Both the position numbers and the translations under genes were made by a program. Source: Turritopsis dohrnii (taxonomy: Eukaryota > Cnidaria > Hydrozoa > Anthoathecata > Oceaniidae). From it: DNA of 64,000 nt. Every line of letters begins with the position of its first letter. Position 1 is the stretch's first letter. The notes under the pieces were generated by a model. It searched no databases and was not told where the DNA came from. It was given only the letters and a program-made list of their open reading frames with translations. The DNA is taken from NCBI GenBank assembly GCA_027922465.2, contig BQMF02000055.1, forward strand, positions 1,054,001 to 1,118,000. The letters are read 5' to 3'. Of the stretch, positions 12,990 through 27,900 are shown one piece after another.

Positions 12990-15900
12990 CTAACCAAGAC
13001 AAAAAAGAAAATTATCAGCTAGTCATGGTCGCACTCACGAGAATTTTAAAATATAACGATGAACACTATAAGATACTTCAGGTTTTTCGAGTTAATAAAA
13101 GTTCAAGTTCTGGAGGGTTATGCCAAGATGATATCTCTTGTGAGACAAAATCATCAACACGTCATTACGGTGAAGAGAGCATCTTCTTTGAAGTTGTGTA
13201 AATTTTTCTATAGAAATGCACTCCTTCGCAGGGATTTTCTAACAAGTGTGCCCAATGGGAAGTGTTCTTACCTGGACATTGATGGGTGTTGCAGGCTCGC
13301 ACGTATCTGTTGGAGCCAGGGCAGTTCTTTCCTCCATGTTTCGGGGCAGGGCTGTTACAAGCTCTGTAACGTTCTTGAACACCTCCACCGCAGTGTTTGT
13401 TGCAAGCTCCGAATCCTCCCCACTTGCCCCAATTGCCGTTCACTATAAGAAAAGGAAAAAGAAAAAGATTTTTTTAACAATCATTTTCCAGACATTTCGA
13501 AGCACCGTCAGACGTTCATTAACAAGTTTACAAGAAGAACAAATTTTCAATTTCGTCTTGACATTTTCGTTTTTCATTTTACGTTTAATTCGTTTTTGAC
13601 GCATAACTATTGAACAAAGGTGCGGGATGCTTACGTTTTATTCCTTTTTGACGCACAGTTATTGAACGAAGGCGCGGGATATTTCAACAAGGACAAAAAT
13701 CAAAAGTTTTTTTCATTAATTTTTTCAAGTGCTTCATTTCCGAACAACATAAAACGTATTAAGTATTTACCTGGACAGGCGTGAGTGTTACAAACTCGGA
13801 CTTGACTGTTCGAACCCGGACAATTCTTTCCACCATGTCTTGGTGTTGGTTTATTGCAGGACCTATATCGTATTTGAACGCCACCACCGCATGGTTTGTT
13901 GCACGCGCCGTAACTTCCAAAGCTACCCCAGTGACCATCAACTGCAAAATTGACAATGGTAAAATTAGAAAGAGTGTGACTAAAACATTAGATATCACTA
14001 CAATGGTTCTCTTCAATTACTCCTAATACGTTCTACTTGGAACTGGGCAATGAGCTTTCAACCATATTCTTGCAGCAACATCCTTACCCGAGGAAAGCCC
14101 AGGTTTCAACTAATCAGTGACACGGAATGGGATGAAAGTAATCAAAACATTGTCAAAACTTTATCACCATGACAACATAGGAATTACAGTACACTCATTA
14201 GAGAGGTCGAAAGAGGTTTTCTGATATGGAGTTCACGTTGACAAAGGTGTCACGGTCTACACTCAGTGATCAAAATCTTCACAAAGTCACTGCGACGAAG
14301 AGCATTTTGATTGAAATAGTGCATTTATTTCTTTAGAAAGGCATTCATTCGCAGAGATTTTGTTGGTAGAATTCATATCTTACTTGGGCACGGGTTTCTG
14401 TTGCAAGCGCGTACACCTCTGTTCCCTCCATAGCACGCTTTACCACCATGTGCTGGGGCGGGGTTGTTGCACGATCTGAAACGCTCTTGAACACCACCAC
14501 CACAACGCTTGTTACACGGTCCAAAACTGCCGAAGTTGCCCCAGTTTCCATTAACTATAAAAACGAAACAAAACAATGTCAAATAAATTATATGGGCAAA
14601 AAGGATAAAGTTGTCTCTATTCTAAGGTGGCTTTGCCTAAGAAGCATATATACACCCCTTGAATTCATGTGTTTATTATTTTACGTTTCTTTGTCACGAG
14701 AAATCACGTGACATTTCTTAACAGGATTCAAGAAAACACAGAAGCCGCTACAACAGTGCGTCTATTTGTCACCGGATCATTCCCTGGATCATTCCTTTAC
14801 TTCGAAATATTTCATTACTTGTGCTTCTCTATTTGAAATAAAAGATTGTGGCCTTGATTAATCAACTGTTCAGCAAAGCTTTTCCATTTGAAACAGGATT
14901 GATTAACGAATTTCCTTGGATGAAATATGAGAAGGTAGCCATAAATCCTTTTCATCCTTACATTGCCTGGCTTCCAAGTTTAACAAATATTACATTCTTA
15001 ACCTCAAGAATTTTGTGTTACATTATTCCACGAAGCGTCGCTTCTCGTTGTACACAATGCAAAGGTCACTAGTATGGAGTTTGAAAACGAGGCGTTGAGT
15101 GACGTCACTGATGGAAGGTCTGTTGTTTTCAGTCTCAAGCAAAACAGAAGAGAAAACAGAAATAATTTTTTCGGTGCAATTTTTTCGGTTTTCGGTTGGA
15201 AACGAGGCTATATCATTGACTCACTTGGACAATATCTGACGTGACAACTCTTCGTTTGGGATGTTGCGCCACTGCATGTCTTTCCGCCATGGGCGGGTGC
15301 TGGGTGGTTACAGGCACGTGTTCTTGTTTGGAAGCCAGTACCACATGTTCGTGAACAAGCGTTGTAACTAGACCATGAGCCAAAACCACCATCAACTAAA
15401 GATAGAAAGTTAGATGTGAGCTTAAGAAAGGAATTATACGTTTGTTGTTAAAGACCACATAAATGAGATGAGATGAGACATTATACACGTGTCATGATTA
15501 TTGGGACTTTTCATGGGTTCCATTCTCCCGGACCAATTCAGGGTTAGTACATGATTCCATAGATAAAAGTCCATGACTTATACCCAACTTTCTTATAATT
15601 GAAAAAATCCCCGATTATTCCAGATTTTTCTTGACTTCAGTCAAAAACCAATCTAGTGATCCTGTTCTCTTTGGGTCTCATACTCCCAGACCATGACATA
15701 CCGGGACTCTTGAAACCAAGGACTATTTCTTGTGTCCGTTCACGAGTTAACTTTCTCAAGAAACATAATAGAAGCGAAGTGTGTTTTCTTTTTTCTTTCG
15801 GAATGTTAAAGAATGCGTGAATTCAAAAAGAACTTGGAAGCTAAAAGCAGCATCTTCCAAATGTGGGTTCAAGTTCAGAAGAGCTATTTTTTAGTGCAGC

Positions 15901-18900
15901 CTTAAAAAGGGGAGCTGCATTTTATTCAGACGAAGGCGGCTGAAAGTATGCTAGAAGAGTTTGATGAAAATTTAACTTACCAGGACATTTGTGTGTGTTA
16001 CAAACACGTACAAATTTGTTCGATCCTTTACAGTTGGATCCACCGTGAGCTGGTGCAGGATTGTTACATGATCTGAAGCGTTCTTGAATACCTGTACCAC
16101 ACTTCTTGTTGCATGGTCCATAGCTACCAAACGGACCCCACTGTCCATTCACTAAAAAGGATTTGAAAATAGTTTACATAAAGTTTTATAAATGAATGAT
16201 GAAAGCAAGGAATAGTTCTTTCAAATAAAAATAAGAAACAGATAACAGAGAAATAACAGAGCATGATCACAAGTTTTAGACAATAATTCTGAAGATATCA
16301 ACTTCACAGTTCACCTTATTAAATCCTCATTATTATCTACCTGCGCATTCCTTCACTTTACAAGTTCGACTGTGTGTGGTTGGGCCAGTACATCTACTGC
16401 CGCCGTGAGCTGGTGCTGGGTTTGTGCATGACCTTGATCGTACTTGGCTACCAACTCCGCATGATTTCGAACAGGGACCGTAGCTTGACCAAGATGAAAA
16501 TCCACCATTAACTAAGAAAGGTAAAAATGAAACTATCATCTTACATACCAAACCAAGAGGTTGAGTTTATGTATTGAACCAAAAGGCTGTCTAAGAGGCA
16601 CATTGACATATCATTTGTGAGACATGAAGCCCCCTTAAGTTACTATTTTTCTCCAATTAATTGTCTCTTTGTTGCCCATCTGAATACCACCCAATACTGC
16701 TTATCAATGACATATACTAGCTTTGTATGGGCATCAGTGCTAGCACATTTTGAGTGCTAGGGTATTCTGAATGTCAATAAGCCTGTTTTCTGTAGTTTAA
16801 AAATGTGGTTTACCAGGAAAAACTAAGAAAATTAAATCTATCATGTTGTAAAGCTGTCTAATAAAAATTCAGTGAATATACCAATCAAAAACTACATGTT
16901 TTTCGACAAATCCATGTTTATTTGACTAACAAGCTTTCGGAGGCGTACCGCTCTCCATGATCACGTCAATAGTGTACAAACAGATTAAATTTTTTTCTAA
17001 AATATGTTACATAATACAATAATTATAATACAATAATATTGTATTATGTAACATATTTTAGAAAAAAATTTAATCTGTTTGTACACTATTGACGTGATCA
17101 TGGAGAGCGGTACGCCTCCGAAAGCTTGTTAGTCAAATAAACATGGATTTGTCGAAAAACATGTAGTTTTTGATTGGTATATTCACAAAATTAAATCTAC
17201 TAAAAAATTTCCTTTATTGAATGTTGATCATGATCATATTCTCCTTACTTGGACATTCTCTGTACTTGCATTTTCTGGTTTCAATCATCGAACCAGGACA
17301 GTATTTTCCTCCATGATTTGGTGGTGGATTAATACAGAAACGCATGCGCTGTTGTTCACCATATCCGCATGATTTCGTGCAGAATCCATATTCTGACCAG
17401 CCGCCCCAGCCACCATCAACTGAAGATAACAATTATATAGAGTCACTGTTTAAGTTTAAGAATCATGGATAACCATGAACCTCGATCTCAGGGTTTCTTT
17501 TATGTTCATATTTTTGAGAACAAGAAGAAACAAGTCCTGGAATCAAGATCAGGAAAATTAAAATTGCTTAGTTACCAGGACAGGGTTTAACACTGCATGA
17601 CTTTTCTTCAGTAGCTGAACCAGGGCAGGTTTTACCACCGTGTGCCGGTGAAGGATTATTACATGATCTTTTACGTTGTGAGATACCAACACCGCAGGTT
17701 TTACTGCATCCACCGAAACTAGACCAGCTAGACCATCCTCCATTCACTAAAAACAGTCGACAATTACATCCTTCATGTGGCAAGATGGAGAATAGAAAGA
17801 GAAACTTGAGTATGGCAGGCAAAAAGTAACCTTTAAGTCATCAAGATCTAATGGCTTTCAGACAAAAGGACATGACAATTACACTGAAGACACAGTTTAA
17901 GATCGTTGTTTATAATAATGAAAACAGGATAATCTTATAATCTTTGATGATGATTCCTAAACACACCTCTGAAGCAATTGATAGAATGTACAGAGATATC
18001 TATGGGAGTGCCTTTTGATGGAAATTATTATTTTTTGTTAGGGTCATTTTCGACAAATTCTTCTTGTTGCGAGGAGAGCATGACCAGCATACATGAAGTA
18101 CCGCCTTGTGGTTGATAGTTTCTCTTACAATATTCTTATTTTTCCATAAAAAGAGTATTTATATATATGACATGTACTCGAAATAATATCCCAAAGAATA
18201 GAAAAAATCTTTCAGTCAAAAATCTATACAATCACCAGAAAGCTCCCATTCACAAAACCTTTTTACAGATAAAACTATGTATCCAAAAAATGACAAGTAA
18301 GAGTTGGTGAATGATCATTAGATGCATGACTACAGGCATCATGCTTTCATGATGAATTATTTTGCATATTTTTCTTTTCTCAAAGATTACAAAGAAGTTT
18401 AAGGGAAGAGACCACATCAGCCAGAAATAATCATTTACCTGGACAAGGATTCAAATTGCAAACTTTAACATATTTATTAGAGCCAGGACATTTCTTTCCA
18501 CCATATTTTGGAGACGGGTTATTACACGAACGGTACCTCAATTGTACACCGCCTCCACACTTCTTATTGCAGCTTCCATATGTACCCCATTTTCCCCAGG
18601 CACCATTAACTATGATGACAAATTAGTTTTGAAACATTATTATATAACAGAAAATGATAAGACTTTTTGAGCATTACGAAGATATTGATCACATGATCAT
18701 TTTTTATCAAACAATGAACTCATTTTCTGTATTACCTGGACAATGTCGAACGTGGCATGACTTTGAATTAGTTTTGGGGCCACTGCACCCTTTACCACCA
18801 TGTGCTGGAGCAGGATTAGTACAAGTTCTTCTTCTTGTCTGTGTGCCACGTCCACATGTCTTTGAACAGGCACCAAATTTGGACCAACTTGAAAATTTAC

Positions 18901-21900
18901 CATTCACTAAGAAAAAATAATGTATCACAGTCAGAAACAAAAAGAAGAAAGTATGAAATAAGAACTCTTTTCAGGGCTATTAAAGAAAAATGAGTAGAAA
19001 GCTTGCAACATACCTGGACAAGGGTTTGTATTGCAAACCTTCGCATAAGTATTGGAGCCACTGCATGCTTTTCCACCATGAGCAGGAGCTGGGTTATTAC
19101 AAGGGCGGAAGCGTGTTTGAATTCCACCACCGCATGTTTTACTGCATGAACCATAAGCTGCCCAGCCGCCCCAATTACCATTAACTGAAAGGAAAAGATT
19201 GTCAATATTATTCAATCTAGTAAGTATGACAGGAAAACTGCATGAATTGATGTTCAAACATGAACGCTACAAAAAGGTAATGTAATTTCCGTATCTGTAC
19301 TTCACCTACCGGCACATTCACGAACTTTGCAATTTCGTACATGCTCTGGGGAACCACTACACTTTTTACCACCATGAGCAGGAGCTGGGTTGGTGCATGT
19401 CCTTGTGCGTTTCTGTTGGCCAACTCCACATGTTTTGGAACAAGCGGAGAATGATGACCATTTAGTATAGCCACCATTAACTAAAAACATTTAAGAGAAA
19501 GCAAAAATAAAATCAAAAGCCTAAAGGAGTATTGAATGCATTTACAAAACCCCTGTATAATCACAGCTTACATATCTTTCAAGGTTCGAATTAAGATTTC
19601 AAAAGTGTATCGCAATTTTATAGCGAGCGAAGCGAGCTGAAAAGCCTGCCGAAGGCGCGAAAATTTTTGCACTTTTGCGATGCGTTTTTATGAATTTGCG
19701 ATGTAGTTTTTGTTATAGTAAGAATGAACTATTGCATATATTAAGGCCAGCGCTCCGTCTACATGCTAACACCCAAAGCCCTGACGTTATTGCTTCTTTA
19801 CCTAACAAATACATTACAAGCCGTATGTACTATGTACTGATCTTGATCAACATACAGGCAAAAAACTCACTGCGGCAGGCCTGTAAATAAGCATCGGATA
19901 TTGTCCGGCAAGAAATACGCTACGTCCGACCTGAGATCCTGTACTGCCAGACATGATGTCCGACAGAAATTTATCGCCGTTTCTATCGACCATTTTGAAC
20001 TCTAACATGCTGCGAATAAAAAGTGTGCAGAACATGCTAGGAATAAAAAGTGTGCAGAATGAATATCATAAGATACAGGATATAAACTCGTTAATTATTG
20101 ATTTTGTTTACTGTTTAAAATTTTCAAGTTAAGCTATATTTGAATAGCTAAAAGATTCATCAATGAAGCAATTGTTTGTTTTCTTTTTATAATTTGAGGA
20201 ATTGAAAAAGCAAGTCGCTCTCCTCCTGATTTTATATAAAAAGTGTAGAAAGTGTGAAACAAGATGATATCATGAGACAAACAAAAACAATTTAGCATTA
20301 ACTTGATGGGCCCCGTCAAGTTAATGTTTAAATTTTATGCACCCCGGGGGTGCATAAGTTTTATTATGAATCACTCACCTTTAATTTTTACGGCGCAACA
20401 ATCATCTTACTTTCCTGAACGATCCCAGATACCACTGGAAAAGAGACTTAGAAAAGCATGTCCGACATGAAATGATAATCGTGTCCGGCAAGGGAAAAAA
20501 CTTATTTACAGGCTGTTGCGGGTGAGTGCACATCTGTGCTGGGTCAGATAAATCCGCAGCTCACAGAAGGGTTGGAGTGCTTCATTATAGATTTTGACTT
20601 TCAGGCGAGTATACACACTATGATGATATGTTTTCAATGAAACCTGACGAAATAAGAAGTACTAGACATAAAAATTAAATAAATGTTGCATCGCAATTTT
20701 AATGAATTTTGAGATTTTTGCTTCGTGGTTTTTCAAAAACGCATCGCGAATCGCGAAATGCGATACGTTAATTCGAACCCTGTCTTTAGTACAAAAAGCT
20801 AAGTCAACTACTTACCAGGACATTCTTTTACTTTACAGCTACGAGTTGATACTGTTGTACCTCCACAATTCTTGCCACCGTGTGCAGGTTTCGGGTTAGT
20901 GCAAGAGCGTGTTCGTGTTTGTGTGCCAGCACCGCAAGTCTCTGAGCATGCCCCGTATTTTGACCATGATGAAAATCCTCCGTCCACTACAAACAAAAAG
21001 AATAAAAAGATCAGAAAAAATAATTCGTTTCATTTTTTTAACCTTATAAATTAAATTGTATCAGGTTAATTCATTTTCTTCGGTAGAAACTTCATATTTA
21101 ATATTACCACTATGCTAACAGTAATTTGCAATCATTTACCAACCTCCCAAAAATTTACAAACATAAATTATTAATGACTCCACCTGGACATGGGTTTGTA
21201 TTGCAGACTTTAATGCTTGTTGTTCCTCCAACACAATCTTTTCCACCATGAGCAGGTGTTGGATTATTGCATTTACGAAGTCTTTGTTGTAAGCCAGAAC
21301 CACAAGTTCTAGAGCAATCTCCATATGATCCCCAATCGCCCCATTTTCCATCAACTAAGATTTTCAGAAAATAAAATATACAGGAATAGATGGAAATAGC
21401 GAACATCAATTTTTATCTATTTTCCCGAAAATAAATGCATGACAACATCCATTATTAATACATCAACATACATTAAATCAACATACATTAATACATCAAC
21501 ATCCATTAAGATCAAATTCATAACTTAATTACTTGCAACATAGCTCACAACTATCTAACTTAGATGGACATGAGAGCATTCAAAGCATAAATTAACTTAC
21601 AAGTTAATAAAAAGGAAAAAGACCATTTACCTGGGCAAGGTCTAGGGTTGCAGACTCTAATACTTGTCGATCCTCCGCTACAGTCTTTTCCACCATGAGC
21701 AGGTACTGGGCTGTCACATTTGCGAAGTCTTTGCTGTAGCCCCAAGCCACACGTCTTGGAGCAAGCTCCATATGAACCCCATTTTCCCCATTTTCCATTG
21801 ACTGGGAAAGAAAGATATAAGAACAATGATAAAAAGACAACCCCATGATAGCAGCAAAAAAACTACAATAATAATACAATAATACGTCTGTACTAAATTT

Positions 21901-24900
21901 TTCATTGCAGAAATTAATTACTGTAACAGCAATTAATTCCTTGGTTACATCTTAAGCTATCCTGGCCTTCAAAGTAATAGAAAAAGTAACCAAAACCTTT
22001 GCCATAACACAGACCTGGGCATTCCTTGACTTTACATGCTCTTGAGTTGGTCAAACTTCCAGAACAAGGTTTTCCACCATGAGCTGGAGCTGGGTTTGTG
22101 CATTTTCTTGTTCGAACTTGAATTCCTGCACCACATGTTTCTGAACATTCTCCAAATGATGACCATTTGGAGAAGCCACCATTCACTTAAAAGAAAATAT
22201 TGAATTTTACATGCACACTAAACAAGAATTACAGAGTAGCTCTTTGTACTGAAAGATTAGCAACAGGAATTTGGAGTTTTACTCCATCGAAAACAAAACA
22301 TAAGAAACATGGCTGTTATTAAATTCCTCTGCATTAGTTTGTGAAAAAATGTTACATTTCAGGGGATTTCAAGGACAAAATTATAAAACATTACATTATT
22401 GTAACGGCTATTAGCCTTCTATGTTTTTGTGTCGATTTACTGTCATTCATAATTACCTTTGTCATTTGTTAGTTGTTCTATTTTGTTAACTCTAGTTTAT
22501 AATTGTTATTGTCCCTTTGATAATTGCTCTTACTGCACGCTTCTCTAGGCATTTCAGGTTTTATACACCTTTTTTCTACACTTGAATTCTAACGTTCAAA
22601 GTGAACAAAGAGAGAAGAGAAGTTTAACATTTGTTGATTTGTTATAATTTATTTTGTATACCATTTCCTATTTGTGGTTTGCTTATACAGAGGGATGCAA
22701 TATATGTTTCAGTAAGTTTATTTTATGTTAGATTCATACAATAATTTAGTTTGGATATTTTACTTTTTCATAGTGGGTGAGCTTTGATTTTTTGCCTTGT
22801 AATTTTTCTAGCCTCATCTTTTTCTAGCCTCATATTTGAACGTTGAACAAAATTCCCCTGCAACCACAAATACAGTAATTTATCTTTCTTCTATAATGTT
22901 ACCAAGTCAAATTGTTTGTTCACTAACACAATGACACTATAACAACATTTTAAAGTTAAAAACTGATTGAATAAAAATTAAATCAGTAAACACAAAGAGC
23001 AATACCTGGGCATTCCTTTTCTTTACACGATCTTGATTCTTGCAGCTTTCCAGAACAACCTTTTCCACCATGGGCAGGGGCTGGGTTAGTACAACTTCTA
23101 CTTCTGGTCTGAGTGCCATCACCGCATGTTTTCGAACAAGCAGTAAAACTAGACCATGGTGTAAGACCACCATTTACTATAAGGAAATATTAATCAATAA
23201 AACATTGAGTGATGTCAGAAAAGGTATCAGAAAAGTACAAAGGCTACATTTTCATCTTAAATATTTCTGCCTTACAAATGAATAGTTTCGCCTTGTAATT
23301 GAAATTTGGTTGTTATAATAAGAAGCTTATTAATGCACAAACACACTGCTGTAAAAAGTTTGTCATATGAAAACCAATGAGAATGATTTGCAACAAACAT
23401 CAAAGACCACAATCAGTTATTGGCCTTGACAGGTAAAAGCTTTATAAGGGAAGACCCAGATCAACTTAAGGCTGTCATCACTCAAACCTCAGAAGAACAA
23501 GTACAAACAAGCACCTTCAACTTTAAGTCATGGGAGCTTCAAGTCACTCACCCGGACACTCCTTAACTTTACATTTACGTGTATTCCTAGAGGGACCACT
23601 GCAATCCAGCCTTGTGTTGGTACATTTTCTTTTCCTGGTTGCAGTACCTTCCCCACATGTTTTTGAGCAAGCACTAAATTTGGACCATTGCCCATATCCT
23701 CCATCGACTACGAAGAAATCCAAAGGTTAAAAATAACATCAATAAAAAAATCAAAACTAATCTTGCTTCGTTTAGAAAAATCACAATTATCTTACCCACA
23801 CACTTCTGTGTATTGCAAGCTCTTGTTTGCGAAATTGCACCTGAGCAATCTTTCCCACCGTGTGCTGGCTTTGGATTTGTACACGACCGTGTCCGCTCTT
23901 GGTCCCCGCCACCACATAACTCAGAACATTCGTCATATTTTGACCACGATGTGAATCCTCCATCAACTATCAATAAAAATTGTGAAAAGATAATAACACG
24001 AAAAAAAGCAAGTATATATTTGTGTTTCCCTGATAACAAGCTACACATTCTAAAAACCATAAGACAGCATACTTGGACACTCCCTTTCTTTGCATGATTG
24101 TGTTTCTTTAGCTGGTCCAGAACAACCTTTTCCACCATGAGCAGGTGCAGGGTTTGTGCATGATCTAGTCCTAACTTCGCTGCCGTCGCCGCAGGTCTTT
24201 GAGCATTCACTGAATGATGACCATGGGCTGTAACCACCATCAACTAAATGGAATTTTGATTTTATTATTTTAGGTAAACAATCTACGTGTTAATGGTTCT
24301 ATGCAATTTTTACCAGACAGTTCTTCTTGCAATTAAGTGTAATGGTTACCATAACGATTTAATTTGTAAACAAAGAGAAACCTCTTTTGATAAAATCTTA
24401 CAGAAAGGTAAATGTTTTACCTGGGCATTCTTTGACCTTGCAGGAATCAACACTTTCAGTTGCTCCTTGACAAGGTTTACCACCATGGGCAGGAGCCGGA
24501 TTTGTGCAAGTTCGAGTTCGGGATTTGGTACCATCACCACACTCTTTACTGCAAAGACCAAATTCTGACCAAGGTGTAAAACCACCATCAACTGTAAAAA
24601 AAACATGTGAATAGAAAAGAATTGTCGCAGATCCATTCAATAAAAACAAACCTTGTTTGGATATCAAACCTGGGCACTCCTTAATCTTGCAAGATTTGGT
24701 TTCTAAATCATCTCCACTACAGTCTTTCCCACCATGTGCCGGTGCTGGGTTGGTACATGTTCTTGTGCGCTCTTGTTCACCAACTCCACATTCTTCAGAA
24801 CAGTCACTGTATTTGGACCATGGGGTGAAACCACCATCAACTTAAATGAAATATATAAGTATTTTGTCATATGATCCTAAGCTAATACAAAAGTCCTCTT

Positions 24901-27900
24901 ATTTCAATTGAACAAAGATCAGACTGTATTCTGAATAGTTTTAAGAATAGGAAACCCACAAATTCATTCTATAAAGATTATATGAAGACACATCTTTGTA
25001 GATATCAGATACATGATTGAAATTTAACGTTTGATAGACATCCAGTTTGGACCAACTTAGGGTTGTTTTCAGAGAAGTTTCAATGCTGTTAAATAGCAAA
25101 AAGCATCATGGGAAAAATGTTAACCAGCAGTATAAATACATTTTTCAAGATGGCTGCAGCTCTCCCTCACCTGGGCATTCTCGTATTTTGCAAGGAACTG
25201 TTTGAGATGCCGATCCAACACATGGTCTTCCACCATGATAAGGACCATCACAAGTACGAGTTCTAGTTTGTGTCCCATCTCCACAAGTCTTTGTACAGGC
25301 AGTGAAGCTAGACCAAGGATTGTATTTACCATCAACTAGAAAAAACACAGAAAATTAAGCTGCCAGACACTAATGAACCATTTCGAGAGTCTTTCATTTT
25401 ATTTAATAAAAACATTTTCAAGTCCACTTTTAATCAAATTTAACTTCTTCTTCAACTTCTGTCATGAAGTTGGTGCAGGTTGAAGTTTGAATCATAGAAG
25501 TCTGCGATTACGTACTTGGGCATTCTTTGACTTTGCAGTCACCGCGGTCTTCTGTTGGTCCAGAACAAGACTTTCCACCATGAGCTGGGGTTGGGTTGGT
25601 GCATGTTCTTGTTCTGACTTTTACGCCAAGTCCACATACTGCTGAGCAAGCACCATAAGATGACCATGAAGTGAACCCACCATCAACTATATCATATGGA
25701 TAGAATAAAAACGTTTATGATGGTAAAAAAAAATTAGGGATTATTTGAAAGGCCTGCAAGCTGTGACATTACCTGGACATTCTTTCAATTTACAGGCTTT
25801 AGTATTAGTCAAATCATCAACACAATCATCTCCTCCATGGGCTGGTTTCGGATTTGTACATGTTCGCGATCTTTCCTGAACTCCTGCACCACATGTTTCT
25901 GAACATTCACCAAATGATGACCATTTGGAGACGCCACCATTCACTGAAAGAAAATGTTGAATTACATGCACACTAAACAAGAATTTATGCTAAACCTAAG
26001 CAGAGAAAACTAGAAAATCCACAGGCACAGGTCTAACTTCATCACAAATCTACAAATCATTTTTTGTATATTAAGTAATTTTTTCTCATTCGAATGAAAT
26101 TCTGATATCCCATTGCTTAATACACAATTACCAACATGGAAACACAGAAAACCCAAAGGTGATCAATCTAATGAATAACAACATGAACTCAACCTGGACA
26201 CTCTCGGACTTTGCATGATTTAGTTTCTTCTGCATTCCCAATACAATCCTTCCCTCCATGTGCTGAAGGTGGATTAGTGCAACTTCTGTTTCGTATTTGT
26301 AGTCCATCCCCACATGTTTCTGAACATCCACTGAAATCTGACCACTCTGTATAACCTCCATCAACTAAAAAACAGTTTTGGTGTTCTAGTTACCATGAAG
26401 GTTGCCGTCTAGAACATGCTGTACAAAGCCTTTAAGAAACAGTAAACTGTTTTTATTCCTTATCTGTGCGTTGTGTCTAGATTTCATCATGTTTTTGTTT
26501 CTTGAGTGGTACTCCCTTTAATTTCGTGATTACAATAAGAAAACATTTATTCCTTATCTGTGTGTTGTGTCTGGATTTCATCATGTTTTTGTTTCTTGAG
26601 TGGTACTCCCTTTAATTTCGTGATTACAATAAGAAAACAGTTTAAGGGAGTTTTTATATTTTATCTTTCTTACCAAAATTCCACACAGAAGAATTTGGTA
26701 AATGAACCAATGTTCATAAAAACTTGCTCATGAAAACATTACTATTGACGAGCAAAATTCTTATTGAGAGCTCTTTTTCTGATAACTCATACCTTGATGA
26801 GATATCTAACTTTTAAGCATAATTGTAAAAACTAAACCTTAATCATTTATCAAGTCAACTTCCGAAACCTTCTTAGGTCCAGTCCTATTTCGGTTTTAAA
26901 TTCTATGATATACCTGGACATTCTCGTAATTTACAACCTTCAACCTCTTTCAAATCTCCAACGCAGTCATCCCCACCATGTGCTGGTTTGGGATTGGTGC
27001 ATGTTCTTGTGCGTTCTTGAGTTCCGTCACCACATGAAGCTGAACATTTGCTGAAGTCAGACCACTTAGACAGACCACCATCAACTAAAACATAGGGAGT
27101 TGTTTGCTTTTTCTCATCCAAGCTTGATTTGATCAGTTTTAAGGACTTTTAAGCTTCAATTTATTTACAGTTTGCAACATATTTTTACCTGGACACTCTT
27201 TCAATTTACAAGTCTGGGTATCCTTAAAAGATCCATCACACTCTTTACCATCATGAGCAGGACTTGGGTTGGTACATGTTCTTGTTCGTTCTTCGATACC
27301 ACTGCCACAAGTTTCAGAACACTCCCCAAATGCTCCCCACTCACTGAAACCACCATCAACTAAACAAGATTTTATTTTAATAGTCTCCGCTTTTTATTAT
27401 ACAACAGTAAGTAATTAAAGTAGCAATTAAAATAAATTGGAATTGTTTGATTTGGAAACAAAGAAGAAAATCGGGGTTTTCTTAGTAGAAAGATTACAAT
27501 ATCATAGACAAGGAACTATTATAAAGACCATGAGAAACTTAAAGTCAGCATGCTTCTGCAAGGGAATCTTTTTAACTTGCTTGTTTAACTGTTTAGTCAG
27601 CTGCTCATTTCACATTTCTTACTCTTCTAATGAGAGATATCATTGCTGGTATCAGAACACTGCAAGCCTTAGTTCTATTTACAACAATGTTGTTTATACT
27701 TGTTTTTAGAAACCAATAAAGAAAAAAAGAAAAACATTGTTTCTACAATCACTTTGAGCATACCAGGGCATTCTTTGACTTTGCACGTTTTCATTTGCAA
27801 TGCTTCACCAATACAGTCGATTCCGCCATGTGCTGGGGCAGGATTGGTACAACTTCTTTTACGTTCTTTTGTTCCAAGACCGCATGTTTTGGAACATTCA

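Noticed and set aside
22186..23005. A missing TSR exon in the longer intron between TSR26 and TSR25
   Set aside because: I looked for the CC(A/G)TC/TTCA-CT and AC-CTGG boundary pattern with the HGG-coding core and found none; the array is in frame without it.
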